Notes under the pieces: generated by a model
Databases searched by the model: none
What the model saw: the letters and a program-made list of their open reading frames with translations, nothing else
Told to the model about the DNA's origin: nothing
Shown: one piece after another, positions 10,901 to 20,318 of the stretch
Layout of the letters: each line of letters begins with the position of its first letter
Numbering within the stretch: the stretch's first letter is position 1
Made by a program: the position numbers and the translations under genes
Assembly (NCBI GenBank): GCA_947167635.1
Contig: CAMVIT010000001.1
Location: 86,483 to 150,482, forward strand
DNA from: F23-D06 sp947167635
GTDB lineage: Bacteria > Bacteroidota > Bacteroidia > Bacteroidales > WCHB1-69
Reading direction: 5' to 3'
Length of the DNA: 64,000 nucleotides

Positions 10901-13368
10901 GCTCCGCTCCCGCCCATACGTCTGTCATCGTAAGCAATGTGGATGCCAACAGCGCCGAAGTCTCCTTTACCGATGACGATGCCAGCCACAGCAGCTGGAT
11001 CATCTACTATGGCGAAACGGGTACTTCCACGAGTACTTGGAGTGCAATGACCGTGAATACCACTACGGGCAATATCCTGACCGGACTCAACTCCAACACT
11101 AACTATTCGTTGTATGTGCTGACCCTCTGTAACGGTGTGGAGGGCGATGACCAGACCAACACAGTGAACTTCACTACCACCACGGTGCCGTCGGCTCTTC
11201 CTTTGTTTGTTGATTTTGAGGATGCCACCGAAAATCAGCAATGGGCTATTCTCAATGGCACGCAGACCAACAAGTGGTACATCGGCGCCCCGACTAACAC
11301 AACCAGTGAGGTCAACAACACAGTGGGTGGCACGAATGGCTTGTATATCTCCAATGACAATGGCACTACCAATGCCTATTCCGGCACGGAGACCCGCGTG
11401 TATGCCTATCGTGACGTCTTGGTTCCCGATGGTACGACCGAACTGTTGCTCTCCTTCGATTGGAAAGCCCAGGGTGGTCTGTATAACTATGAGTTCCTAC
11501 GTGTCTATTGGCTGGAGCCCAGCGCGAACATCACTCCCGGAAACAATCCTCCTGGTGGTCTGGATGCCAGCGCACAACCCGGCAACTATGGCCCTAACGC
11601 TACCGAGCACTGGCTCTCCCAACACAACACCTGGCAACATCAGGAGATGGTGATTTCTGCTGACCAGTTTGCAGGTATGGGTGTCGGTGACAAGGTCTAT
11701 CGCTTGGCCTTCCACTGGAGAAACACCTCTTATTCCAGCCAGCCGCCTGCCGCAGTCGATAATATCGAATTGCGTGCTATCACCTGTGCTACACCTACGA
11801 GCCTTGCTGTGAGCAATGTGGGTGAGAACGATGCTACCGTGTCTTGGGTCGGCAATGCCGACTCCTACGGTGTCACTATCACCTCCACTGCTGGTGTGGA
11901 CTATCAGACAACCACCTCTAACTCTTTGGTGCTGACCGGCCTGAATGCCAGCACTTCCTATCAGGTGACGGTGAGGGCGTACTGTGGTTCCGATTCCTCG
12001 ATGGTTTCTCAATCGCTCAGCTTCACCACTGCCTGTGGCGCGATTTCCGTGGCTACGACACCGTGGACCAGTGATTTTGAGGGCACAGACGATCAATATC
12101 TCAACTGCTGGGTTTCCGCTTCCACAGGTTATCGTAACGGACACACCTATCCGCATATCGAGCCTAACTCCATCATTGCCAACACGGGCACACATGCCCT
12201 GGAGGTGGCTTTCGGCAATATTGTGACCGCTCTGCCGCTCTTTGTGGAGGATCTCAGCACCCTGCAGGTCTCCTTCTGGGCCAAGACCAACAACTATAGC
12301 AGCGACAACCCTGTGATGGAGTTGGGTTACATTACCAATCCCTACGATTCCTCCACTTTCGTTTCGTTGCAGACACTGTCGGGCAGCACTTACACGCAGA
12401 CTACGAGAACGTTTGCCGATCTCGCCGGCCTGAACCTGCCGAACACTACTCGCATCGCCTTCCGTTATATTCTTCCGACCAGCTCTTCTCTCTCTTCCTG
12501 GTATATCGATGATGTTGAGGTGTCGGTTGCCAATCCGGCGGATGTCTGCTACATGCCTACCAATCTGGTTGTTGCACCTGCCACCATCACGCAGACCTCT
12601 GCCACAGCCACTTGGACTCCTGGTGGTACCGAGACCTCCTGGAATGTGGCCTACAAGACTGCTGCCTCCACCAACTGGCAAACTGTGGTGGTGAATGCTC
12701 CCACCTACACAATGAACAATCTGACGCCGAATACGGCATACGTGGTGCGCGTACAGGCTGTTTGTGATGTCAACGAGACCAGCGCCTGGACCAACGAAGT
12801 GGCCTTCACCACACAAGACCAGCAGCAGGAGACCTGTCCTGCCCCGACCAACCTGTCTGCCACGGTGGACCACACCAATGTGACGCTGACTTGGCAGCAG
12901 GAAGCCAACACGGCCAACGAGTGGGTGATCAACTACCGTCAGGTGGGCGAGACCAGCTGGAACACGGTAACGGTCACCGCCATGAGCCACACTCTGACCG
13001 ACTTGGTGGCCCATGTGCAGTATGAGGCCAATGTGGTGGCACACTGCTCCAACGGCTTGACAAGTGCCCCGTCCAACACAGTGACTTTCGAGACCGACGA
13101 GGTGGGCATTCAGGACTATCTGGACAAGAGTGTGACGCTTTACCCGAATCCTGCCACCGAGATTGTGAGCGTGGCTGTCAGCAACGCTAATATCCAGATC
13201 AGGAGTGTGGAGGTTTACAACGTCTATGGTCAGATTGTAGAAACGCCATATATGACATCTGTACAGGAACGTGCCACGATCAACGTCAGCGGTCTTGCCG
13301 ATGGCATGTACTTTGTGCGTGTCACGACTGACGGCGGGGTGGTGACGAAGAACTTCGTGAAAAGATAA
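4975..13368 (+). CDS. Giant T9SS-exported modular surface protein, 2797 aa
   Basis: Signal peptide at residues 1-28 (a second ATG at 4981 gives a more typical MKR start), then a GLUG-like beta-helix region to ~320 and an Ig-like segment near 326-380. Next comes a long array of nine FN3-like domains, each opening with C-x-P and ending near the next Cys. They alternate with six cleaved-adhesin-type jelly rolls (opening LPYxxxFE or similar) and two jelly rolls of a second type (YTEQIYF, YTQQIFL). The last ~85 residues are a T9SS sorting domain: LYPNPATE, a central VEVYNVYG strand, GLADGMYFVRV and a final KNFVKR. Expected on the outer surface, as an adhesin or carbohydrate-binding protein. No catalytic domain is recognised. 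A terminator follows. Confidence 0.92.
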   Translation: MLMKRFFLFAVMGLAILSGFAPKLQAQTIWNGTADVSWYDATQASFDIYTPEQLAGVAQLVNNGTTTFSGVTLNLAGDLWLNSTGDSTNNWVPIGGGSPTGESPSTGNAFKGNFNGHGHTIYNLYCDKGSTFHAGLFCALENPCTIDSLVLVNPVLKSRGMMGCIAGFPRGSSSVYVRYCLVINARIVGENTSGSNNIGGIFGATYPNSGNTYIENCGVTGSITGYYPAGVSGNAERANITNFYFAGTLTPYGSNYGGVTAHSGNRTNCYSYSVVNGSISQSSASSNGTAVTQSEMQSANMISLLGSAFTMDFGINNGYPVMSFMAGVTPATAEICLGESVTLTAHGLDSYLWNTGASTESITVTPTTTTTYTVSGTYQGMPASLSSVITVYPQAVISATVMASSDGQVHGTVTPDTSYVTCMGSDVITLTVTPEAGYRIESVTLNGDEVYGDIFGPGMQVITINPNGTLGTVKIYLSKCAIVTLPYSDDFEAYASSQVPECYTKISSTNYPYVYNSTTYAHGGSKCLYTYMSSTSNNYFMVLPKIFDVNTYPMSSLMISFWARFSNVSNSLTVGVMSDPNDASTFTAIGTVQSSTANTYEQYTVYFGNVNDTHPYIAFKMNCGSTYTYIYVDDIMVDVAPTCSPVTHLVADNIYGTNASLHWDANVVGTAYNYLITVVDDATQITTTYTATETSYVLMGLNEQTSYTVTVQPDCGGGDIGAATTVSFTTPCIAPIEVINNSYPASTYSTEGNHFPTANHYVNSYTEQIYFPGDLDNTAAEFSGISFQYNISTVITRTLDIYMAHTADTAFVQGVWATPLDSYVHVYSGPVSFNYNGPNRWVEIPFDTNFYYNGYDNLLLIVNDITGSSYNNSNSKFYTIDNPTYRSQCQYNNDANVNWGVNNKPTTGTLHTQVNNIRLTACDVVTCIAPNTLQLVASDASSGEITWVNPNTTSNCEIEYKEEGDANWISTGTVSGTDYILSGLTANTVYTVRVRAICSANDMSDWSETLTFRTECEAILTLPYTQNFDSDTYGSGNDAYIYCWDRLTTDPSKPVQMYPTSAAHTTPNAIRFFDGANVTNIAIMPKVDESISLNQLQVSFWVRSTSSTAPVIFELGVMTDKSDATTFEILDTIPTPYLPNDQYTLVEYSLADYMGYGHYIAFRASNGNGGNNLRLDDVNLDYIPVCLHPVNLAVDSVTSETASFHWTEDGTATSWIVEYGPAGFTLGQGTVENANDTAYTIFNLNPNTEYDVYVYADCGANFISTPISISLRTDCGPIMQLPYTEDFETGLYNTGMYNDGSANQQRYIACWNRLASNDAHHVYIANSTTYSNSGAYYMDFHWTPSCYNIAIAPELDQNFDVSQLMVNFWACKSGSAGMLEVGVMTDKTADSTFVPIDTIDLSAMANYAYAEQFVKFNNYTGNGKYIAFRVSNAPSSGYYIDDLIIDYAPDCSPVQSVTVSDITGTSAVITWAPGVFGTVDSYTLEYSEGGQNNWISAGNLTSTTYLLGNLDHSTYYDVRVQSNCDDGTSGGWVMESFRTNCLVGGDVTIGDGTSTNSYLPTYGYYNYSYTQQIFLATEMGAAKTLESVTFDMSAHAVDRNIKIYLMHTTESSNSSWIPATTAQLVYSGMPTLQVGLNTFNFSTPFQYNGADNLALIVVDETGSFSSGNTWRTHTAPFGASRYVYQDGSPYSTASTPSSGYTTTSRNNVIFGSPCDTTTTCVAPYVSITGITSDAAVVTWVPGYMESAWELEYRPLSDTNWISVGSVYSMSELISGLNPNTPYKVRMRSDCGGGEYSLWTEANFTTACGAFTVTQTDPWTENFENNPTMTCFDTPVTYTNGSNTYPKTLSYGDAAHSAPYTIEFKGTNNMLVLPEFTNDIHDLRMSFWATSWGVTTTAVVGVITDITDTSTFEVLGDAGTPGPRGGSGGGNGNFMGPFDFNNVLASSGRIAILFSGTTASDAGWNLDDFTVELIPSCSAPAHTSVIVSNVDANSAEVSFTDDDASHSSWIIYYGETGTSTSTWSAMTVNTTTGNILTGLNSNTNYSLYVLTLCNGVEGDDQTNTVNFTTTTVPSALPLFVDFEDATENQQWAILNGTQTNKWYIGAPTNTTSEVNNTVGGTNGLYISNDNGTTNAYSGTETRVYAYRDVLVPDGTTELLLSFDWKAQGGLYNYEFLRVYWLEPSANITPGNNPPGGLDASAQPGNYGPNATEHWLSQHNTWQHQEMVISADQFAGMGVGDKVYRLAFHWRNTSYSSQPPAAVDNIELRAITCATPTSLAVSNVGENDATVSWVGNADSYGVTITSTAGVDYQTTTSNSLVLTGLNASTSYQVTVRAYCGSDSSMVSQSLSFTTACGAISVATTPWTSDFEGTDDQYLNCWVSASTGYRNGHTYPHIEPNSIIANTGTHALEVAFGNIVTALPLFVEDLSTLQVSFWAKTNNYSSDNPVMELGYITNPYDSSTFVSLQTLSGSTYTQTTRTFADLAGLNLPNTTRIAFRYILPTSSSLSSWYIDDVEVSVANPADVCYMPTNLVVAPATITQTSATATWTPGGTETSWNVAYKTAASTNWQTVVVNAPTYTMNNLTPNTAYVVRVQAVCDVNETSAWTNEVAFTTQDQQQETCPAPTNLSATVDHTNVTLTWQQEANTANEWVINYRQVGETSWNTVTVTAMSHTLTDLVAHVQYEANVVAHCSNGLTSAPSNTVTFETDEVGIQDYLDKSVTLYPNPATEIVSVAVSNANIQIRSVEVYNVYGQIVETPYMTSVQERATINVSGLADGMYFVRVTTDGGVVTKNFVKR

Positions 13369-13374
13369 TAGGAG

Positions 13375-13424
13375 GAATCCGCGTCCTCGCGGATTCTTAA
13401 AACCAATCTGCGGGGACGCAGATT
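13375..13424. repeat. Two tandem short palindromes after the giant gene
   Basis: Bases 13375-13396 form a perfect 9-bp stem with a TCCT loop, and 13405-13424 a perfect 8-bp stem (AATCTGCG) with a GGGA loop. The two hairpins are related in sequence (GCGTCC and GGGACGC cores). They lie just before the terminator, and look like REP-type palindromes rather than terminators because no T-run follows. Confidence 0.6.
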
Positions 13425-13435
13425 GCACCAAGCAA

Positions 13436-13474
13436 GCGTGCGGCTTCGGACAACGGGGGCCGCACGCTTTTTTT
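13436..13474 (+). terminator. Intrinsic terminator of the giant T9SS gene
   Basis: A perfect 9-bp GC-rich stem (GCGTGCGGC with GCCGCACGC) is followed directly by seven T residues. It starts 67 bases after the stop codon. Confidence 0.85.
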
Positions 13475-13568
13475 AAAGGAAATGATATAGAAGTTGACCT
13501 GGAGAGACAATTATGACGCAGATTCCATCGGTTGTTGTGTTCGCGGCACGGATGTGCCGCGTCGCAAA

Positions 13569-13829
13569 AACTCCCCTTCTTTTTGAAGAAGGGGTGCCCG
13601 AAGGGCGGGGTAGATATATGAGAGATTGGCCGTTAGGCCATCCTTGTTGTCCGCCTTACGGTTCGTTCGAAAATAACCAACAAATTCCTATTCAAAGGGA
13701 GATTCTGGACATGGCGGTCTTTGATCCTGATGCTGTTAATGGTGGTTGTTTCTTTTATAAGGTATTATAAATCTATATATTAACTACCCCGCCCTTCGGG
13801 CACCCCTTCTGAAAATCAGAAGGGGAGTT
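13569..13829. repeat. 261-bp element with ~45-bp inverted arms
   Basis: The left arm (13569-13613) and right arm (13784-13829) are near-perfect inverted copies of AACTCCCCTTCT...GGGGTGCCC...GGGCGGGGTAG. Each arm also folds on itself (CCCCTTC/GAAGGGG and GCCCGAAGGGC). The ~170 bp between arms encode nothing convincing. The structure looks like a MITE or other non-autonomous repeat. No target duplication is obvious. Confidence 0.65.
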
Positions 13830-13979
13830 ATGGGGTGTCCGCACACCCGTGCGGACAAAAAATGTGCATCTGTTTCATCAACAAGAATGGAATAATTTAA
13901 AATTAATTGTGATAAATGTTGATTCATATAATAGCAAACCAATCGCAGGTCAACATCTATATCATTGCCTTTTTTTTTA

Positions 13980-14545
13980 TTTGGGCGTGCCGGCGCGGCG
14001 GCGCGGAATCACGTCACATTTGCACACGCAATCCAATGCCGCCGCGCCGTCGGGCTTTCCGCTCCAATGATTTTGGCTTGGAACCCACCACCATTCCGCG
14101 AGACGCGAAGCGTCAAGCGAAACCTCCGTCTCGCCAGGGAACGCATTCCTGCCAAAATCATTTCCGCTGCAATCCCTCACGCAGGCTCGTTGAACCCAAC
14201 GCCCGTTTCGCGGCGAACAACGCACAACCTCGTCTCAACGGTCTCTCGCGCCGCGATTTTCCCGCGCACCGTCCCGTTTCTACCAAGTTTTCGCCCCTAC
14301 CGGGGCTATGTGACATCTTACAAACCGTCTCCCTTTCGCACCGGGAAGGCGCATTGCTTCGTGGCAAGAGATCCCCGCGGTGCGATTGTCGTCAGCGCGC
14401 CGTCCTGCCCCATACTGCGCTCCTTCGTCGCTTGTATGGGGTTAATAAGATTTTGTCCCTCCGGGACTGCTCAAGGAAAAGCATTGTCTATTATTTCTAC
14501 CGAGCTCTTGCCCCTGACGGGACTGCTCAAGGGAAGCTGTTGATT
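13980..14545. repeat. Composite GC-rich interspersed repeat (modules a, b, c)
   Basis: Non-coding. It starts with a GC-rich palindromic section containing AATGATTTTGGC at 14066-14077 and its inverse at 14151-14162. Module a (about 14205-14275) runs from TTTCGCGGCGAACAACGCA to CGCGCCGCGATT. Module b (about 14409-14480) contains TATGGGGTTAATAAGATT and the mini-hairpin GTCCCTCCGGGAC. Module c (about 14498-14538) contains GAGCTCTTGCCCCTGACGGG. Related modules recur at 48428-48630, 61545-61681 and 63720-64000, each time 3' of a T9SS gene or remnant. ORFs drawn across it have the extreme composition of non-coding DNA. Confidence 0.75.
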
Positions 14546-14560
14546 ATTGGAATCAATTTC

Positions 14561-14589
14561 TTAATTTCTTAACTCCTTAATTTCTTAAC
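14561..14589. repeat. 29-nt TTAATTTCTTAAC repeat (copy 1)
   Basis: Two TTAATTTCTTAAC units around ACTCC. A perfect 28-nt inverted copy lies at 61029-61056, next to the collapsed T9SS locus. It sits between the composite repeat and uvrB. Confidence 0.7.
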
Positions 14590-14614
14590 TATCAACACCA
14601 ACCACCACCAAGTC

Positions 14615-16756
14615 CTAATAATTCTTAATCCGTCGCTCAATCTCGAGCAGCTCGTCTCGAAGGGATGCGGCGGCGTCGAAATCGAGTGCCTTGACCGCCT
14701 TGTCCATCGCTTTGCGAAGCGTTTTCTGTCGCGCCTTCAGTTGCTCAAGGTTGAGGAGGCGCACATCACCCTCTTGCTGGCTTAACCGAAGTTGGGCCTC
14801 GGCAGCCACGGGAGTGGCGCCTTCCGACACAGTATATGGCTTTGCGGACGAGTTTCTTCCGGAGTACGCGGGAGAATCGCCTGCGCCTTTGTTGGCTCTC
14901 GTTGTGGGTGCCGAGTTGGGCTTGTCCCACCTTTCGCCGGCGCGTGTCACGGCATCGTCGATGCTGGCGGGGAAGGCCATCTCGTCAGACTTCACCACGC
15001 CACGCGGGATGATGTGGTGCTTCTCGTTGTAGGCCATCTGCTTGGCGCGGCGGCGCGCCGTCTCGTCCATGGTGGCCCGCATCGACTTGGTGATCTTGTT
15101 GGCATAAAAGATGACGCGTCCGTTGACATGGCGCGCCGCACGCCCTGCGGTCTGCGTCAGCGAACGCTCGTTGCGCAGGAAACCCTCCTTGTCGGCATCC
15201 ATCACGGCCACAAGAGACACCTCCGGCAGGTCGAGGCCCTCACGCAGCAGGTTCACGCCCACCAACACGTCGATAGCACCGGCACGCAAGTCCTTCAATA
15301 TTTCCACGCGGTCCAAGGTCTCCACATCGGAGTGGATGTAACACGACTTGATGCCGATATTGATGAGGTAGGTGTTCAGCTCTTCGGCCATGCGTTTCGT
15401 CAGGGTGGTCACCAACACGCGCTCGTGCTTGTCCACGGTGTCCTCAATCTCGTTGAGCAGGTCATCAACCTGGTTGGTGGCGGGGCGCACCTCGATGGGC
15501 GGGTCCAAAAGGCCCGTGGGACGCACCACCTGCTCCACGACCACACCGCCCGACTTCTTCAGCTCGAATTCGGCGGGTGTCGCGCTCATGTAGATGGTCT
15601 GTCCGATGAGGCTTTCGAACTCGTCGAACTTCAGCGGGCGGTTGTCCAACGCGGCGGGCAGGCGGAAGCCATATTCCACCAAGTTGATTTTGCGGGAACG
15701 GTCGCCGCCGTACATGGCGCCAATCTGCGGCACGGTGACATGGCTCTCATCGACGATCAGCACAAAATCGTCGGGAAAGAAGTCGAGGATGCAGAAAGGC
15801 CGCTCTCCGGGTTGGCGCTTGTCGAAATAGCGCGAGTAGTTTTCGATGCCGGAGCAGTAGCCTAACTCGCGCATCATCTCCACGTCGTAGTTGACGCGGT
15901 CGTCAAGACGTTTGGCCTCCAAGTGCTTGCCGATGGACTTGAGATACTCGATCTGCTCGCCCAGATCCAACTTGATGTTGACAATGGCGTCGTTCATCGA
16001 CTGTTGGGTGGTGACGAAGATGCTGGCAGGGTATATGGTGAGCTTGTCAATGCGGCTGATCACTCCGCCACTCACGGCCTCGATTTCGGCGATGGACTCA
16101 ATCTCGTCGTCAAAGAAGAGGATGCGGTAGGCGATTTCGCCGTATGGCGGGAAGATATCGACAGTGTCGCCCTTGACACGAAACTGGGAGGGCTGCAGGT
16201 CCAGCTCGGTGCGCGAGTAAAGCGCGCTGACGAAGGCGAGCAGCAGCTGGTTGCGGTCAATGCGCATGCCTGTGTGCAGGTTGATGACGTTCTTGGCAAA
16301 GTCGTTGGGATTGCCCACGCCGTATATGCAGGAGACGGAGGCCACCACAATCACGTCGCGTCGCCCCGACAGCAGGGATGCCGTGGTGTGCAGGCGCAGT
16401 TTCTCAATCTCGTCGTTGATGGCGAGGTCTTTCTCAATGTAAGTGTTGGTGGTGGGAATGTAGGCCTCCGGCTGGTAGTAGTCGTAATAGGAGACGTAAT
16501 ACTCAACGGCATTTTCGGGGAAGAACTGCTTGAATTCGCCGTAGAGCTGTGCGGCCAGCGTCTTGTTGTGGCTCAGCACGAGGGCGGGGCGGTTCACTCG
16601 CTGCAGCACGTTGGCGATGGTGAAGGTCTTGCCCGAGCCGGTGACACCCAACAGGGTCTGGGCCTCGTCGCCACGGTTGAGCCCGTCCACGAGCTGTTGG
16701 ATGGCGGTCGGCTGGTCGCCGGAAGGCTGGTATGAAGAGGTGAGCTTGAAGTCCAT
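14615..16756 (-). CDS. uvrB: Excinuclease ABC subunit B
   Basis: UvrB is the damage-verifying, helicase-like subunit of nucleotide excision repair; it receives lesions from UvrA and recruits UvrC. The 713-residue length is slightly above the usual ~670. Visible motifs are Walker A (GVTGSGKT, residues ~37-44), the beta-hairpin YDYYQPEAYIP, the DESH box, helicase motif VI (TAGRAARHVNG) and a C-terminal UVR motif (LEQLKARQKTLRKAMDKAVK...). The extra length is a Ser/Ala/Thr-rich linker before the UVR motif (around residues 610-670). It is transcribed alone from a good -7 box and is unlinked to other repair genes. Confidence 0.97.
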   Translation of the reverse strand: MDFKLTSSYQPSGDQPTAIQQLVDGLNRGDEAQTLLGVTGSGKTFTIANVLQRVNRPALVLSHNKTLAAQLYGEFKQFFPENAVEYYVSYYDYYQPEAYIPTTNTYIEKDLAINDEIEKLRLHTTASLLSGRRDVIVVASVSCIYGVGNPNDFAKNVINLHTGMRIDRNQLLLAFVSALYSRTELDLQPSQFRVKGDTVDIFPPYGEIAYRILFFDDEIESIAEIEAVSGGVISRIDKLTIYPASIFVTTQQSMNDAIVNIKLDLGEQIEYLKSIGKHLEAKRLDDRVNYDVEMMRELGYCSGIENYSRYFDKRQPGERPFCILDFFPDDFVLIVDESHVTVPQIGAMYGGDRSRKINLVEYGFRLPAALDNRPLKFDEFESLIGQTIYMSATPAEFELKKSGGVVVEQVVRPTGLLDPPIEVRPATNQVDDLLNEIEDTVDKHERVLVTTLTKRMAEELNTYLINIGIKSCYIHSDVETLDRVEILKDLRAGAIDVLVGVNLLREGLDLPEVSLVAVMDADKEGFLRNERSLTQTAGRAARHVNGRVIFYANKITKSMRATMDETARRRAKQMAYNEKHHIIPRGVVKSDEMAFPASIDDAVTRAGERWDKPNSAPTTRANKGAGDSPAYSGRNSSAKPYTVSEGATPVAAEAQLRLSQQEGDVRLLNLEQLKARQKTLRKAMDKAVKALDFDAAASLRDELLEIERRIKNY

Positions 16757-16781
16757 GCGTCTCCTGATTTTTTGAGGGGCG

Positions 16782-16789
16782 CAAAGATA
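16782..16789 (-). promoter_or_regulatory. -7 box for uvrB
   Basis: Minus strand reads TATCTTTG (TAnnTTTG), 26 bases upstream of the uvrB ATG. Confidence 0.6.
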
Positions 16790-16809
16790 GGAAAAAAAGC
16801 GTTATGCCA

Positions 16810-18852
<2,043 letters not shown>

Positions 18853-18941
18853 ATCATTGGTTTTTATTATTGACAATAGATAGTCGGGGTTTCCGACGAT
18901 TTCGGCGGCAAAAGTGCGCATTATTTTTTGCAATCCGGTTG

Positions 18942-18949
18942 CAAAGATA
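18942..18949 (-). promoter_or_regulatory. -7 box for the P-type ATPase
   Basis: Minus strand TATCTTTG. Transcription would begin near 18935, leaving a leader of ~80 nt before the ATG at 18852. This box decides the start choice for that gene. Confidence 0.6.
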
Positions 18950-18979
18950 TCTCGTCCAAATGCCCTTGACGCTATTCCC

Positions 18980-18995
18980 TATTTTTGTATTTTTG
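18980..18995 (+). promoter_or_regulatory. Tandem -7 boxes for the M16 peptidase gene
   Basis: TATTTTTG occurs twice, back to back (18980-18987 and 18988-18995), just 10-25 bases upstream of the ATG at 19005. The leader would be very short. Confidence 0.55.
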
Positions 18996-19004
18996 CCGCC
19001 CTCT

Positions 19005-20255
19005 ATGACAACGATACAGCGACATATCTTGAGCAACGGCCTCCGCATCATCGTCCACGAGGACCATTCCACGCCGTTGGCGGCCTGCAACGTGGCCTAT
19101 AACGTCGGCTCCCGCGACGAGCATCCCGACTGCACGGGATTGGCACATCTGATGGAACACTTCATGTTCACGGGCTCCGTGAACGTGCCCAATTTTGACC
19201 AAGCCCTCCAAAAGGTGGGTGCCGTCAACAACGCCTACACTTCGCAGGATATCACCAATTATTATATTTTGCTGCCTTCCAACAATTTGGAGACAGCTTT
19301 CTGGGTGGAGTCCGACCGCATGCTCCAGCCCTCCTTCAAACAGGAGTCGCTTGATATTCAGAAACAGGTGGTCATGGAAGAGTTCAAAGAGAGTTACCTC
19401 AACCGTCCGTACGGCGATGTGCTGATGCTCTTCAACCCGTTGGTCTATAAGGTGCATCCGTACCAATGGCTTCCGATTGGCAAAAGTGTGGAGACGATTG
19501 CATCGGTCGGTATGGACACCATCCGCGACTTTCACCGGCGCTTCTATCATCCCGGCAACGCAGTGCTCGTGGTGGCGGGTGATGTGCGGGCCGAGGAGGT
19601 CTTTGTCTTGGCGGAAAAATGGTTCGGCGACATTCCCGCCGGTCCCCAAAAACCGAAAAACTATCCCAAAGAGCAGCCCCAGACTGCTGCACGCCGGCTT
19701 GAAGCCCGGCGTGATGTCTCCTCCGACCTGCTCCTCAAGGGGTGGCGTATGTGTGACCGCCTGCACCCCGACTTCTATGCCCTCGACCTGCTCTCCGACC
19801 TTTTCGGGACAGGGCAATCCTCGTATCTCTACAGAACCTTTGTCACGGAGCGGCACCTTTTCACCGACATTTCCGCTGCTGTCACCGGCACTGCCGACGA
19901 GGGGGTGTTCCAAATCAGCGGTCGCCCTGTGGAGGGCGTGCCCATCGAGGAAGCCGACAAGGCTCTGAGCGACTATCTGTATGGATTTCAATATGACGGA
20001 CATTTGGAGCATGACTTGCAGAAGGTGCAAAATTCCGCCGAGTCGATTTTGCTTTACAACGATATCAAGATCGATGACCGGGCCACTAACCTTGCTGTGT
20101 GGGAAACTCTTGAACATGTGGAGCGTTTTTTGGACGAGCGGCAACGCTATTTCGATGTCACCGTAGAGCAAATGCGCCGCCTCACGTCCGCGCTTTTCAC
20201 CGAAGAGCAGAGCTGTACATTGTTGTACAAGTCGAACGAGATAATGCGGGGATGA
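19005..20255 (+). CDS. M16-family zinc metallopeptidase (single-unit, ~416 aa)
   Basis: Pitrilysin/processing-peptidase-like protein. The inverted zinc motif HxxEH is at residues 48-52 (HLMEH), with the third ligand region VVMEEFKES about 75 residues on. A C-terminal R/Y-containing domain is also typical of M16 (GRPVEGVP...). At 416 residues it is one M16 unit of the M16B size. The frame extends upstream to 18795, but that stretch overlaps the divergent ATPase promoter and reads as non-protein; the start at 19005 follows two -7 boxes. No signal peptide is visible. Target proteins are unknown. Confidence 0.9.
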   Translation: MTTIQRHILSNGLRIIVHEDHSTPLAACNVAYNVGSRDEHPDCTGLAHLMEHFMFTGSVNVPNFDQALQKVGAVNNAYTSQDITNYYILLPSNNLETAFWVESDRMLQPSFKQESLDIQKQVVMEEFKESYLNRPYGDVLMLFNPLVYKVHPYQWLPIGKSVETIASVGMDTIRDFHRRFYHPGNAVLVVAGDVRAEEVFVLAEKWFGDIPAGPQKPKNYPKEQPQTAARRLEARRDVSSDLLLKGWRMCDRLHPDFYALDLLSDLFGTGQSSYLYRTFVTERHLFTDISAAVTGTADEGVFQISGRPVEGVPIEEADKALSDYLYGFQYDGHLEHDLQKVQNSAESILLYNDIKIDDRATNLAVWETLEHVERFLDERQRYFDVTVEQMRRLTSALFTEEQSCTLLYKSNEIMRG

Positions 20256-20318
20256 AAAATCCAAAATTCTGAGTTTTGCATTTGAGGATTTTTCGTATGT
20301 TCGCCAAAACGACATACG

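Noticed and set aside
11497..13431. Long minus-strand frame (644 codons) opposite the giant T9SS gene
   Set aside because: Antisense to a clear sorting-domain gene; the translation is His/Arg/Gly-rich with no domain, as expected for a shadow of Ser/Thr/Asn codons.
13513..13770. Plus-strand 85-codon frame inside the MITE-like element
   Set aside because: Runs through the inverted arm; no start signal or family resemblance.
13916..14572. Long overlapping frames in the 14-kb repeat
   Set aside because: Arg/Pro/Cys-rich composition across repeat modules that also occur elsewhere in other frames; treated as non-coding.
15923..16735. 270-codon plus-strand frame opposite uvrB
   Set aside because: Pure shadow of uvrB with Val/Gly/His-rich translation.
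20254..20294. Hairpin after the M16 gene as a terminator
   Set aside because: A 9-bp A/T-rich stem (GAAAAATCC) has a loop of ~23 bases and overlaps the stop codon; no T-run beyond the stem, so it is too weak to call.
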